Source: Roseicitreum antarcticum (GTDB taxonomy: Bacteria; Pseudomonadota; Alphaproteobacteria; Rhodobacterales; Rhodobacteraceae). From it: DNA of 64,000 nucleotides. The notes beneath the pieces are model-generated. The model saw only the letters and a program-made list of their open reading frames with translations. It ran no database searches and was not told the DNA's origin. Made by a program: the position numbers and the translations under genes. Below are positions 36,322-45,712 of this stretch, piece by piece. The stretch's first letter is position 1. Each line of letters opens with the position of its first letter. Where the stretch lies: positions 1,240,001-1,304,000 of the forward strand of contig NZ_CP061498.1 of the NCBI RefSeq assembly GCF_014681765.1. The letters are read 5' to 3'.

Positions 36322-37112
36322 GCAGGGCCGAAACCTTCATCCACCCCTCGGCCGTGATAGAGCCGGGGGCAAAGATCGGCGCGGGCTGTCAGATCGGTCC
36401 GTTCAGCCTGATCGGTCCCGAAGTGACCCTTGGCGCGGGGGTGATCGTCAAAAGTCACGCGGTCATCACCGGCTGGACCGACCTCGGAGATGATTGCGTG
36501 GTCTTTCCTTTCGCATGCGTGGGCGAGATCCCGCAGGACCTGAAATTCGCGGGCGAACGTACCCGGCTGATCGTCGGCGCGCGTTGCCGCATCCGCGAAG
36601 GCGCAACGCTGAACACCGGCACTGCAGGCGGCGGCGGCGTCACACGGGTGGGCGACGATTGCCTGTTCATGACCGGCGCGCATGTAGGCCATGATGTGCA
36701 GGTGGGCAATGGCGTGATCCTGGCCAATCAGGCCGCACTTGCCGGGCATTGCATCATTGGTGACCGGGTCATCATCGGCGGGCTGTCGGGCGTGCACCAG
36801 CATGTGCGCGTCGGCGCAGGCGCGATCATCGGCGCCGTGACGATGGTGGTCAGCGATGTGATGCCCTACGGTCTGGTGCAGGGACCGCGCGGGGTGCTGG
36901 ATGGCCTGAATCTGGTCGGTCTGAAACGGCGCGGCCTTGACCGGGCCGAGATCGGCGCGATGCGCGCCGCTTATACCGAGCTGGCGCGCGAAGATGGCAC
37001 GCTGCACGAGCGCGCGCAGGCGCTGCACGACACCACCGACAGCGCCCATATCCGCGAGATGACAGGGTTTTTGCTGGCCGATTCCGGGCGCCATTATCTG
37101 AAGCCGCAATAG
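36318..37112 (+). CDS. lpxA: UDP-N-acetylglucosamine acyltransferase
   Basis: A 264-residue left-handed beta-helix enzyme for the first step of lipid A synthesis. Hexapeptide repeats start [20 protein letters not shown]. The catalytic His lies in [15 protein letters not shown]. The C-terminal helical domain starts [17 protein letters not shown]. It overlaps fabZ by 4 nt, so the two are translationally coupled and share acyl-ACP supply. Confidence 0.96.
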   Translation: MSRAETFIHPSAVIEPGAKIGAGCQIGPFSLIGPEVTLGAGVIVKSHAVITGWTDLGDDCVVFPFACVGEIPQDLKFAGERTRLIVGARCRIREGATLNTGTAGGGGVTRVGDDCLFMTGAHVGHDVQVGNGVILANQAALAGHCIIGDRVIIGGLSGVHQHVRVGAGAIIGAVTMVVSDVMPYGLVQGPRGVLDGLNLVGLKRRGLDRAEIGAMRAAYTELAREDGTLHERAQALHDTTDSAHIREMTGFLLADSGRHYLKPQ

Positions 37113-37217
37113 ACCGAACGCCGGGGCGGCGGGCGATCTGGCCCCCGTCGCCCCAAAGCCCATCCGGGACTGGTGCACCACAGCGCCGCGCCCCAGAACC
37201 AACCTGACGGGAACGCC

Positions 37218-38060
37218 ATGAATGCTGCTGACGCCGCCCCCCCCGCAAAGGTCGCGCTGATCGCAGGCGGCGGTGCCCTGCCCGCGCATCTGTGGGCCGC
37301 GCTGAACCGGGCAGACACGCCCACGCTGATCGCCACACCCGAGGGGGGGCAAAACCCTGACGGGCTGATCGGGCAGGAAATGACGCCCTTCCGGCTGGAA
37401 CGGCTGCTGCCGTTTCTGGACAATCTGGTGGCGAACGGCGTCAGCCATGTGGTGTTTGCGGGTGCCGTCACCCGCCCTCGGCTGGACCCCGCGCTGATCG
37501 ACCCAAAGACCGCGACGCTGCTGCCGCGCATCATGGCGGCCCTGCCGCAGGGCGATGACGCCACCTTGCGCGAAATCATCGCGATGTTCGAGGAATGGGG
37601 GCTCTGCGTGCTTTCCGCCGACCAGATCGCCCCCGACCTGTTGCCGCCCGAGGGTGTGCTGGGCGACCACCAGCCCGATGCGGGCGCCAAACGCGATGTC
37701 GCACGCGCCAAGGCAATCGTGCAGGCGCTTGGCACCGTCGATGTCGGGCAGGGCTGCGTCGTAGCGCAGGGGCTTTGCCTTGCGGTCGAGGCGCTGCCGG
37801 GCACCGACACCATGCTGGCCCAAGTCGCCGCCTGGCGCGAAAAAGGCGGGCGCGGCGGCGTGTTTTTCAAGGCCCCGAAACCCGGGCAGGACCGCCGCAT
37901 CGACCTGCCGGTGATTGGCCCGGACACGCTGCGCGCCGTCCATGCGGCGGGGCTGGCGGGGCTGGCCATCGTTGGGGGCGGCGTCATGCTGCTGGACCGG
38001 GCGCGGGCCGTGGCACTGGCGGATGAACTGGGCCTCTTCCTCTGGGTTACCGCGCCGTGA
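37218..38060 (+). CDS. lpxI: UDP-2,3-diacylglucosamine pyrophosphatase LpxI
   Basis: A 280-residue enzyme that hydrolyses UDP-2,3-diacylglucosamine to lipid X, replacing LpxH in most alphaproteobacteria. N-terminal KVALIAGGGALPAHLW and the C-terminal LPVIGPDTLRAVHAAGL plus GGGVMLLDR are family marks. The start is taken at ATG 37218 (GACGGGAAC just upstream); a GTG at 37173 would add 15 residues. It overlaps lpxB. Confidence 0.94.
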   Translation: MNAADAAPPAKVALIAGGGALPAHLWAALNRADTPTLIATPEGGQNPDGLIGQEMTPFRLERLLPFLDNLVANGVSHVVFAGAVTRPRLDPALIDPKTATLLPRIMAALPQGDDATLREIIAMFEEWGLCVLSADQIAPDLLPPEGVLGDHQPDAGAKRDVARAKAIVQALGTVDVGQGCVVAQGLCLAVEALPGTDTMLAQVAAWREKGGRGGVFFKAPKPGQDRRIDLPVIGPDTLRAVHAAGLAGLAIVGGGVMLLDRARAVALADELGLFLWVTAP

Positions 38061-39241
38061 AGGTGTTCATCATCGCCGGAGAGCCCTCAGGCGATGCGCT
38101 GGGGGCCGCCCTGATGGGCGCGCTGCGCATGGCCGCGCCTGAGGTCCGCTTTGACGGGGTCGGCGGCGATGCGATGATCGCCGAGGGGCTGACCAGCCGC
38201 TTTTCCATGTCCGACCTGTCGGTGATGGGGCTGGCCGAGGTCTTGCCGAAGTACCGCATGCTGCGCGCCCGTATCGCACAATGCGCCGCAGCGATTGCCG
38301 AAACCACGCCTGATCTGGTCCTGACCATCGACAGCCCGGATTTCTGCCTGCGGGTGCTGCGGCTGGCCCGCGCCGCACGGCCCGATCTGCCCACGGTGCA
38401 TTATGTCGCGCCCTCGGTCTGGGCGTGGCGCCCGGGGCGGGCCGCGAAAATGGCGCCGCTTGTCGATCATGTGCTGGCGCTTTTGCCGTTTGAGCCGCCC
38501 TATATGCAGGCCGCAGGCATGAGCTGCGATTTCGTCGGCCACCCGGTCACCACCCAGCCGCAGGCCAGCGCGGACGAGATCGCAGCCTTGCGCGCCCGCC
38601 TGAACATGGCCCCGGGCGCGCCGTTGATCCTGGCGCTGCCCGGGTCGCGCAAGGGCGAGATTACGCGGCTTGGCCCCCGCTTTGGCGCGGCGCTGCGGCT
38701 CTTGATCCCCGATCATCCGGACGCGCGCGTCGTGGTGCCGACGGTCAGCGGCAGCTATGACACCGCGCGCGCCGTCACCGCAGATTGGCCCGGTGCGCCC
38801 ATCTTGCTGGACCCACGCGACGCCGAGGCCAAGCGCACAGCCTTCGGGGCCGCCGATCTGGCGCTGGCGGCGTCGGGCACGGTGTCGCTGGAACTGGCCG
38901 CCAGCCGCACGCCCATGGTGATTGCCTATGATTTCAACGCATTGTCACGGTTCATCCTGTGGCGGCTGGTGAAGCTGGACACAGTCACCCTGGTCAACCT
39001 GGTGTCAGAGACCCGCGCGGTGCCGGAATTCCTGGGCCGCGACTGCCACCCCGTCCATATCGCCCCCGCGCTGCACCAACTGCTGGCCGACCCGGCGGCG
39101 CGTGCGCAACAACTGGCCGCGATGGACCTGACCATGGCGCGGCTGGGCGCTGACGGTCCGCCACCGGCCGAGCGGGCGGCGCGTTCGGTGCTGGATTTCA
39201 TGCGCCGCAAAGCGGGCAGGCCCGCCCTGCCCCCGCAGTGA
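38057..39241 (+). CDS. lpxB: Lipid-A-disaccharide synthase
   Basis: A 394-residue GT-B glycosyltransferase that joins lipid X and UDP-2,3-diacylglucosamine. N-terminal KVFIIAGEPSGDALGAALM, then APSVWAWRPGRAAKMA and LALPGSRKGEI are diagnostic. The start is GTG, overlapping the lpxI stop (GTGA). A Pro-rich end (RPALPPQ) closes the chain. It acts on the inner face of the inner membrane. Confidence 0.95.
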   Translation: MKVFIIAGEPSGDALGAALMGALRMAAPEVRFDGVGGDAMIAEGLTSRFSMSDLSVMGLAEVLPKYRMLRARIAQCAAAIAETTPDLVLTIDSPDFCLRVLRLARAARPDLPTVHYVAPSVWAWRPGRAAKMAPLVDHVLALLPFEPPYMQAAGMSCDFVGHPVTTQPQASADEIAALRARLNMAPGAPLILALPGSRKGEITRLGPRFGAALRLLIPDHPDARVVVPTVSGSYDTARAVTADWPGAPILLDPRDAEAKRTAFGAADLALAASGTVSLELAASRTPMVIAYDFNALSRFILWRLVKLDTVTLVNLVSETRAVPEFLGRDCHPVHIAPALHQLLADPAARAQQLAAMDLTMARLGADGPPPAERAARSVLDFMRRKAGRPALPPQ

Positions 39242-39398
39242 CACCACAAGGCCCCGCGCGCGCGTTTTTCACCACCCGCGCCGCTTCACACAGATATTCC
39301 CGCCCCCTGCGCCAATGTGACCGCACAGCCACCATATCGGCCTTGACCCTTGCGCATTTTGCGAAGACGTTGGCGCGAAAATCGAGGAAACGCCCCGC

Positions 39399-40739
39399 AT
39401 GACAGGCCAGACGCCCCCACCCGCCGCCGCGCAACCTGACGCGACGGTTTTCGCTGCGCGCGACACCCGGCCTTTTGCCGCGTTTGAATGGATGATTGCG
39501 TGGCGCTACCTGCGTGCACGGCGGGCCGAGGGCGGGGTCAGCGTGATGACCCTGATCTCTTTTCTGGGCATCGCGCTGGCGGTCTTTGCGCTGATCGCCA
39601 CGCTGTCGGTACGTTCTGGATTCCGGGCTGAATTCATCGACACCATTCTGGGTGCGAACGCGCACCTGACCGTCTATAGCGCGGTCCATGTCTCGGAAAC
39701 CGGGCAGACCACGCGCGCGATCGACGATTATGACGAACAGGCCGAACGACTGGCTGCCGTGCCGGGCGTGACCCGGGTCGCCCCCCTGATCAAGGGGCAG
39801 GTCATGGTCAGCAACGACAGCCGCAACACCGGGGTCGAGGTTTTCGGCATCCGCGCCGGGGATCTGGAGACCATTCCCCGCGTGGCCGACCCCGAAACCG
39901 GGATCGGCGATCTATCGAGGTTCAACGAGGGTATCGCCATCGGATCTGGCGTTGCGCGCGAACTGAACGTGGTGCTGGGCGACAGGGTGCGCGTCATCTC
40001 GCCCGACGGGGTGCAGACGCCCTTTGGCACCTCGCCGCGCGTCAACGCCTATGAGGTGGTCTATATCTTCACCGCCGGTCGCTATGACATCGACCGCACC
40101 CGCATGTACATGCCCTTTGCCGAAGCGCAGAGCTTTTTCAACCGCGACGGGCTGGCCGATGAGCTGGAGGTCATGGTGGCAGAACCCGAGCGCATCGGCC
40201 AGATCGAACTGGACCTGATGCGCGCCGCAGGTGAGCGCGCGATGATCTGGACATGGCGCGACGGCGCGTCCTCCTTCCTGCGCGCGCTGGATGTGGAGGA
40301 TAACGTGATGTTCGTCATCCTGTCGATCCTGGTGCTGATCGCGGCGATGAACATCATTTCGGGGTTGATCATGCTGGTGAAGAACAAGGGCCGCGACATC
40401 GGCATCTTGCGCACCATGGGGCTTACCGAAGGCTCGGTCCTGCGGGTGTTCTTCATCTGCGGCGCGTCGGTGGGCGTGGTGGGCACGGCCTGCGGGGTGA
40501 TCTTGGGCTGCGTATTCGCCATCTACATCGACCAGATCTTCAGCTTCGTGAACTATGTCGCGGGCGGTGGCGTGTGGGACCCGTCAATCCGGGGCATCTA
40601 CGCCCTGCCCGCCCAACTGCGGTTGGAGGATGTGCTGAAAGCCGTCGGCCTGTCGCTGGGCCTGTCGTTCATCGTGACGATCTTTCCCGCGCGTCGCGCC
40701 GCCCGGATGAACCCTGTGGAGGCGCTGCGCTATGAATGA
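39399..40739 (+). CDS. lolC: Lipoprotein-releasing system transmembrane subunit LolC/E
   Basis: A 446-residue MacB-type permease that extracts lipoproteins from the inner membrane. Residues ~30-75 hold EWMIAWRYLRAR and the first helix, a large periplasmic domain (~80-300) follows, then three helices ending FPARRAARMNPVEALRYE, the family's C-terminal mark. Like other alphaproteobacteria it appears to have a single LolC/E chain, which would work as a homodimer. GAGGAAA precedes the ATG. It overlaps lolD by 8 nt. Confidence 0.93.
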   Translation: MTGQTPPPAAAQPDATVFAARDTRPFAAFEWMIAWRYLRARRAEGGVSVMTLISFLGIALAVFALIATLSVRSGFRAEFIDTILGANAHLTVYSAVHVSETGQTTRAIDDYDEQAERLAAVPGVTRVAPLIKGQVMVSNDSRNTGVEVFGIRAGDLETIPRVADPETGIGDLSRFNEGIAIGSGVARELNVVLGDRVRVISPDGVQTPFGTSPRVNAYEVVYIFTAGRYDIDRTRMYMPFAEAQSFFNRDGLADELEVMVAEPERIGQIELDLMRAAGERAMIWTWRDGASSFLRALDVEDNVMFVILSILVLIAAMNIISGLIMLVKNKGRDIGILRTMGLTEGSVLRVFFICGASVGVVGTACGVILGCVFAIYIDQIFSFVNYVAGGGVWDPSIRGIYALPAQLRLEDVLKAVGLSLGLSFIVTIFPARRAARMNPVEALRYE

Positions 40740-41418
40740 ACCGGTGCTGCACCTGAGCAATATCTGCAAGACCTACAATGCGGGCCGCCCCGGCGAAGTG
40801 CAGGTCCTGCGCGACGCTTCGCTGACGCTGGCCAAGGGCGAGGTCGTGGCGCTGGTCGCCCCGTCGGGCGCAGGCAAATCGACGCTGCTGCATATCGCGG
40901 GGCTGCTGGACAGCCCCGACACCGGCGAGGTCGAGATCAACGGCGTCGACCTGACCGGCCTCGGGGACGCCACCCGCACCCGGGCGCGGCGCGCGCAGGT
41001 AGGGTTCATCTACCAGTTTCACCACCTGCTGCCGGAATTCTCGGCGCTGGAAAACGTGGTGTTGCCGCAACTGGCAAATGGTATCGCGGCGGCGCAGGCC
41101 ACCGCCCATGCGCGCGACCTGCTGGACCGCGTGGGCGTCGGCGCGCGCGCCAGCCACCGCCCCGCCGCCCTGTCAGGGGGCGAGCAACAGCGTATTGCGT
41201 TCTGCCGCGCCATGGCGAACCGGCCCAGCCTGCTGCTGGCGGATGAACCGACGGGCAATCTGGACCCCGAAACATCCGATCAGGTGTTTGGCGTCTTGAT
41301 GGACCTGGTGCGCGATACCGGCCTGTCGGCCCTGATTGCCACGCATAACATGGCGCTGGCCGCACGGATGGACCGGGTGCTGCGGCTGGAAGGCGGCGAG
41401 GTGTCGGGCGCGGTTTAG
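40732..41418 (+). CDS. lolD: Lipoprotein-releasing ABC ATPase
   Basis: A 228-residue ATPase that powers LolC/E. Walker A is APSGAGKST at 43-51, with Ala in place of the usual first Gly. The signature is LSGGEQQR and Walker B LLLADEP with TGNLDP after it. YQFHHLLPEFSALENV is the LolD/MacB-type Q-loop. It closes the bamA-lol block and is followed by a terminator. Confidence 0.93.
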   Translation: MNEPVLHLSNICKTYNAGRPGEVQVLRDASLTLAKGEVVALVAPSGAGKSTLLHIAGLLDSPDTGEVEINGVDLTGLGDATRTRARRAQVGFIYQFHHLLPEFSALENVVLPQLANGIAAAQATAHARDLLDRVGVGARASHRPAALSGGEQQRIAFCRAMANRPSLLLADEPTGNLDPETSDQVFGVLMDLVRDTGLSALIATHNMALAARMDRVLRLEGGEVSGAV

Positions 41419-41433
41419 GGGCAACGGCAGCAG

Positions 41434-41470
41434 AAGCCCCGGCCCGGCGGTCTGCGGGTGGGGGGCTTTT
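41434..41470 (+). terminator. Terminator after lolD
   Basis: Stem AGAAGCCCC against GGGGGCTTTT with an internal GC-rich loop (41441-41460), ending in TTTT. It lies 16 nt after the lolD stop. Confidence 0.7.
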
Positions 41471-41589
41471 ATCGGGATGCGCAGGCAGGACCGTCGACCG
41501 CCCGTAAACCAGCATGAAAGAAAGATCTTGACTCGAATCTGGCACTCTTAAACCCTTGCATAGCGGGGTTTATGTAATGCGGGTTTCCA

Positions 41590-42033
41590 ATGGGCCGATT
41601 TTTTGCCATCACATTGCGCGTGTTTTTGCCGATCGTTTTCGTCGGACTTGTAAGCAGCGGGCAAGCCATGGCCGACCGGATCGTGGCGCGGGTCAGCATC
41701 TCTGCCCAGTTGATGCATGTCTACAAGGACGGGCTATTGATCCATGAATGGCCCGTGTCCACCGCGCGGCCGGGCAAGGTGACGCCCACGGGGCAATACA
41801 CCGCGCAATTTCTGTCGCGAAACCACCGCTCTAGCCGCTATAACAACGCGCCGATGCCGTATTCCATATTCTACAGCGGCAATTATGCGATTCACGGCAC
41901 CGATCAGATCAGCCGCCTGGGGCGTCCCGCCTCGGCCGGGTGCGTGCGCCTGCATCCGCAAAATGCCGCCGTGTTGTTCGAAATGGCACGCACCGAAGGG
42001 CTGGAAAACACCCGCGTGGTGATCGTGCGCTGA
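41590..42033 (+). CDS. YkuD-fold L,D-transpeptidase-like protein
   Basis: A 147-residue exported protein with a signal peptide ending at about AMA28|DR. The YkuD catalytic site is complete: His102 in AIHGTD and Cys118 in ASAGCVRL. These enzymes form 3-3 peptidoglycan crosslinks or attach lipoproteins. The small single-domain form without LysM suggests a minimal enzyme or L,D-carboxypeptidase. The upstream 150 nt are AT-richer than the surroundings, with a possible -35 (TTGACT, 41528-41533). No strong Shine-Dalgarno is seen before ATG 41590. Confidence 0.88.
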   Translation: MGRFFAITLRVFLPIVFVGLVSSGQAMADRIVARVSISAQLMHVYKDGLLIHEWPVSTARPGKVTPTGQYTAQFLSRNHRSSRYNNAPMPYSIFYSGNYAIHGTDQISRLGRPASAGCVRLHPQNAAVLFEMARTEGLENTRVVIVR

Positions 42034-42188
42034 GCGCGCCATGGCCCCGGCCCGCGCGGCCCCGCCTGAGTCTTCTGAGCAACAGGTGCGCATGGCGCAT
42101 ATAGTGGTTGCGCATCAAGACTACCCAACCCCTCGGCGTGGGCCTATAGTGCTGTGGAAGTCCCGGCCACCACCCCGAGGGAGAGGCG

Positions 42189-42656
42189 ATGCGCTGTCCA
42201 TTTTGCGGAAACAACGACACCCAGGTTAAGGATTCCCGCCCCGCCGAAGATAACGTGGCGATCCGGCGCCGCCGCTTCTGCCCAGCCTGCGGGGGCCGGT
42301 TCACCACCTATGAACGGGTGCAACTGCGCGATCTGGTGGTCGTCAAGACCTCTGGCCGGCGTGAGGCGTTCGAGCGCACGAAGCTGGAACGCTCCATCCG
42401 CATCGCGATGCAGAAGCGGCCCATCGAGGCTGAACGGATTGACCAGATGATCTCGGGCATCGTGCGGCGGCTGGAAAGCCTGGGCGATACCGACATCCCC
42501 TCGGGCACCATCGGTGAGATCGTGATGGAAACGCTGGCGCGGATCGACACGGTGGCCTATGTGCGCTTTGCCAGCGTTTACAAGAACTTTCAGGCGGCGG
42601 ATGATTTCGACAAGTTCGTGTCCGAACTGCGCCCCACATCCCCCCCCGACGCGTGA
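42189..42656 (+). CDS. nrdR: Transcriptional repressor NrdR
   Basis: A 155-residue regulator of ribonucleotide reductase genes. The zinc ribbon uses Cys3, Cys6, Cys31 and Cys34 (MRCPFC and CPAC), followed by an ATP-cone (about 49-139, [20 protein letters not shown]). GAGGGAGAGG lies upstream of the ATG. It overlaps ribD by 4 nt; nrdR-ribD pairing is common. No NrdR box was identified in this window. Confidence 0.96.
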   Translation: MRCPFCGNNDTQVKDSRPAEDNVAIRRRRFCPACGGRFTTYERVQLRDLVVVKTSGRREAFERTKLERSIRIAMQKRPIEAERIDQMISGIVRRLESLGDTDIPSGTIGEIVMETLARIDTVAYVRFASVYKNFQAADDFDKFVSELRPTSPPDA

Positions 42657-43759
42657 GCGACCCGGCCGACCCCCGCTTCATGCGGCTGGCGATCAGCCTT
42701 GGCACGCGTGGACTGGGCCGGGTCTGGCCCAATCCCGCCGTGGGCTGCGTGATCGTACAGGGCACGCGGATTGTCGGGCGCGGCTGGACGCAACCCGGCG
42801 GGCGCCCCCATGCCGAACGCCGGGCGCTGGATCAGGCGGGCGCGCAGGCGCGCGGCGCCACCGCCTATGTCAGCCTTGAGCCCTGCGCGCATCACGGCAA
42901 GACCCCGCCCTGCGCGCAAGCGCTGATTGCCGCCGGGGTCGCCCGCGTTGTCACCGCCCTGACAGACCCGGACCCCCGAGTGGAGGGCAATGGCCATGCG
43001 ATGCTGCGCGCGGCGGGGGTCGAAGTCATCGAAGGGGTCTGCGCCGACGCCGCGCACGCGGCCAATGCGGGTTTCTTGTCGCGCATCACGCGCGGCCGCC
43101 CCCTTGTGACGCTGAAACTGGCGCTGACGCTGGACGGGCGCATCGCCACCGCCACGGGCGAAAGCCGCTGGATTACCGGCGCGGCGGCGCGGCGCATGGT
43201 GCATGGCATGCGCGCCAACCATGATGCGGTGCTGGTAGGCGTGGGCACCGCGCTGGCCGATGACCCCGACCTGCGGGTGCGCGATCTGGGCGTGGCGCAT
43301 CAGCCGGTGCGGCTGATCGCCGACAGTACCCTGCGCCTGCCCCCCGACAGCCGGTTAGGCCGCACTGCCCGCGATGTTCCCGTGGGCGTGCTGCACGGCA
43401 TGACGGCACCCCGCGCCGCGCAAGATGCTTGGGCCGCCACCGGCGCGCGGCTGATCGCATGCAACAGCGATGCGGACAGGCAACTGGACATGGCTGACGC
43501 GCTGTCGCAACTGGCCGTGCTGGGCCTGACGCGGATCTTGTGCGAAGGCGGAGGCACGCTGGCCGCGACGCTGCTGCGTCAGGGGCTGGTGGACCGGCTG
43601 ATCTGCATCAGCGCGGGCAAGGTCATCGGCGGCGATGGCATCAGCGCGGTCGCCCCCATGGGCCTGCGTGCGCTGCAAGATGCCGCCGGGTTTGACCTGA
43701 CCGAAAGCAGGACGCTGGGGGACGACGTGATGCACAGCTGGGTGCGGCGCGCGGGCTGA
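42653..43759 (+). CDS. ribD: Bifunctional riboflavin deaminase/reductase RibD
   Basis: A 368-residue bifunctional enzyme of riboflavin synthesis. The N-terminal deaminase has zinc ligands His53 (PHAERR, catalytic Glu55), Cys78 ([12 protein letters not shown]) and Cys87. The reductase domain begins about residue 145 ([18 protein letters not shown]). The start is GTG in GTGA, coupled to nrdR. The usual follower ribE does not come next: the gene is convergent with an oxidase 26 nt away. No FMN riboswitch lies upstream. Confidence 0.95.
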   Translation: MSDPADPRFMRLAISLGTRGLGRVWPNPAVGCVIVQGTRIVGRGWTQPGGRPHAERRALDQAGAQARGATAYVSLEPCAHHGKTPPCAQALIAAGVARVVTALTDPDPRVEGNGHAMLRAAGVEVIEGVCADAAHAANAGFLSRITRGRPLVTLKLALTLDGRIATATGESRWITGAAARRMVHGMRANHDAVLVGVGTALADDPDLRVRDLGVAHQPVRLIADSTLRLPPDSRLGRTARDVPVGVLHGMTAPRAAQDAWAATGARLIACNSDADRQLDMADALSQLAVLGLTRILCEGGGTLAATLLRQGLVDRLICISAGKVIGGDGISAVAPMGLRALQDAAGFDLTESRTLGDDVMHSWVRRAG

Positions 43760-43785
43760 GCGCGCCAGTGTTGCCCCCTGGGCGC

Positions 43786-45159
43786 TTAGTTCTGGCGCAG
43801 CAATTTGCCGGGGTTCATCAGGTTATCGGGGTCCAGCGCGCGTTTGATCTGGCCCATCACGTCCCAGGCTTCCCCATGTTCGGCCTGCATATAGCCTTGC
43901 TTGCCCATGCCGATGCCATGTTCGCCGCTGACTGTGCCGCCCAGCCGCAACGCGCGTTCCGCCATACGGCCCGCAAGCGCCTTTGCCCGGTCCCAGTCGC
44001 CGGGAATGGCAGGGTCGGGCAGCAGCAGGGCATGGAAATTCCCGTCGCCCACATGGCCCAGCATCGGCCCCGGAATGCCGCTGGCTGCGATATCGGCTGC
44101 CGTTTCCTCGACCGCGCGCGCAAGGTTGGAAATCGGCACACAGACATCTGTGGTGATGGGCGCTGCCTCGGGCCGCAGGGCGCGCACCGCGTAATAGGCA
44201 TTGTGGCGCAGCTTCCACAATGCGGCGCGGTCCTCAGAGCGATGGGCCCACTGGAAGCCCGCGCCACCAAAATCGGCCACCAGATCGCCAAAACGCTCTG
44301 CCTGCTCTTTAACCCCCGCCTCTGATCCGTGGAACTCTACCAGCAGATGCGGGGTCAAGGGCAGGTCGCGCCCGGCATAGGCGTTGAAGGCGCGCGCGCT
44401 TTCGCCATCGACGAATTCGATCCGCGCCATGGGGATGCCCGACTGGATCGTGGCGATCACGGTTTCCACCGCGGAGGTCATGTCGGGAAAGGCGCAGATC
44501 GCGGCGCTGACAGCCTCGGGCTGGCCTTGCAGGCGCAGGGTCAGTTCGGTGATCAGGCCCAGCGTCCCTTCGGCCCCGACAAACAGCCCCGTCAGATCAT
44601 AGCCTGCCGACGATTTGGGTGCCGCCGTGCCGGTGCGGATGATGCGGCCATCGGCCAGAACCACCTCCAGCGCCAGCACATTGGACCGCATCGTGCCATA
44701 GCGCACTGCGGTGGTCCCCGATGCCCGGGTCGCAGCCATCCCGCCGAGCGAGGCATTGGCGCCGGGATCGACCGGAAAGAACAGGCCCGTGGCGCGCAGT
44801 TCGGTATTCAGCGCCTCACGCGTCAGACCGGGTTGGACCACGGCCAACATATCCTCAGGCCGGACGTCCATCACGCGCGCCATGCGACTGAAATCCACGC
44901 TCAGGCCGCCCTGCGGCGCCAGCGCGTGCCCTTCAAGCGAGGTGCCTGCGCCCCAGCCGATCATGGGCACGCCGTGGGCGGCGCAAATGCGCGCGATCGC
45001 GGCCACCTCATGTGTGGATTCGGGATAGGCCACGGCATCGGGCGGCATGGGGGCGAAATGGCTTTCGCTGCGACCATGCAGGTCGCGGTCAGAAGGTGAT
45101 TGCGTGAAACGCGCCCAAAGCTGCGCGGCAAGTGCAGCGAATGCCTGTTCCTGGCCCAT
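43786..45159 (-). CDS. FAD-linked oxidase, D-lactate dehydrogenase type
   Basis: A 457-residue flavoprotein with a PCMH-type FAD-binding domain (GWGAGTSLEGHAL at about 70, PGANASLGGMAATRASGT about 135) and the FAD-oxidase C-terminal domain (GHVGDGNFHALLL, GTVSGEHGIGMGK). It resembles cytochrome-linked D-lactate dehydrogenases and passes electrons to quinone or cytochrome c. ATG 45159 is chosen (AAGGGGG 8 nt upstream) over a GTG at 45180. Substrate is inferred. It is similar in build to GlcD at 61072. Confidence 0.88.
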   Translation of the reverse strand: MGQEQAFAALAAQLWARFTQSPSDRDLHGRSESHFAPMPPDAVAYPESTHEVAAIARICAAHGVPMIGWGAGTSLEGHALAPQGGLSVDFSRMARVMDVRPEDMLAVVQPGLTREALNTELRATGLFFPVDPGANASLGGMAATRASGTTAVRYGTMRSNVLALEVVLADGRIIRTGTAAPKSSAGYDLTGLFVGAEGTLGLITELTLRLQGQPEAVSAAICAFPDMTSAVETVIATIQSGIPMARIEFVDGESARAFNAYAGRDLPLTPHLLVEFHGSEAGVKEQAERFGDLVADFGGAGFQWAHRSEDRAALWKLRHNAYYAVRALRPEAAPITTDVCVPISNLARAVEETAADIAASGIPGPMLGHVGDGNFHALLLPDPAIPGDWDRAKALAGRMAERALRLGGTVSGEHGIGMGKQGYMQAEHGEAWDVMGQIKRALDPDNLMNPGKLLRQN

Positions 45160-45293
45160 TATGCGATCCCCCTTAGCCACCTGCGATCACGCGCACCCGA
45201 CCGATGCTGCCCCGCCCCAAGTGCCGCAGCACAACCGGACAGGCGCAAGCATCGGACATCAACAAGACTGTCAACGCATCCGAAAAAACGGTG

Positions 45294-45632
45294 CTACAGC
45301 CTTTCCACTGTGACTTTCAGCCCGTCGAATGCCAGATGGCCCGCGATCTTTTCGACGCCTTCATTCGGGGTCTCATAGGTCCAGGCGCCATCGTGGATCA
45401 TGTTGCCGGGGCCGGAGATGTGAAAATACGTCGCGGCACCCTTATGCGGGCAGGTGGTTTTGGTGTTCGACGCCTCAAGAAAGGCCATCGCCACATCGGC
45501 GCGCGGAAAATAGATGATCCACGGGTGACCGGGTTCGTTCAATTCCAAAGCGTTGCTGCTTTCGGCGATCACCGCGCCATCGGCGCGAACGACCCACACG
45601 CCCTGGGCCGGATAAATGCGAATCTCAGTCAT
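45294..45632 (-). CDS. DUF427 domain protein
   Basis: A 112-residue soluble protein matching the DUF427 pattern: TCPHKGAATYF with conserved Cys and His, and IAGHLAFDGLKVTVE at the C-terminus. The function of the family is not known. The Cys/His pair suggests metal binding or a small enzyme. It stands 134 nt from the oxidase and 80 nt from the aminopeptidase, same strand. Confidence 0.88.
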   Translation of the reverse strand: MTEIRIYPAQGVWVVRADGAVIAESSNALELNEPGHPWIIYFPRADVAMAFLEASNTKTTCPHKGAATYFHISGPGNMIHDGAWTYETPNEGVEKIAGHLAFDGLKVTVERL

Positions 45633-45712
45633 AGGTCTCTCCCGGAGTTGTGCCGCATCGTGGCAGATTTGACCCCTTCGTACAGGGCCAGATTGGCGCA
45701 GGTGGCATTATT

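Noticed and set aside
42100-42188. NrdR box or FMN riboswitch upstream of nrdR-ribD
   Set aside because: No ACAnTATAT-type box or RFN-element stems could be seen.
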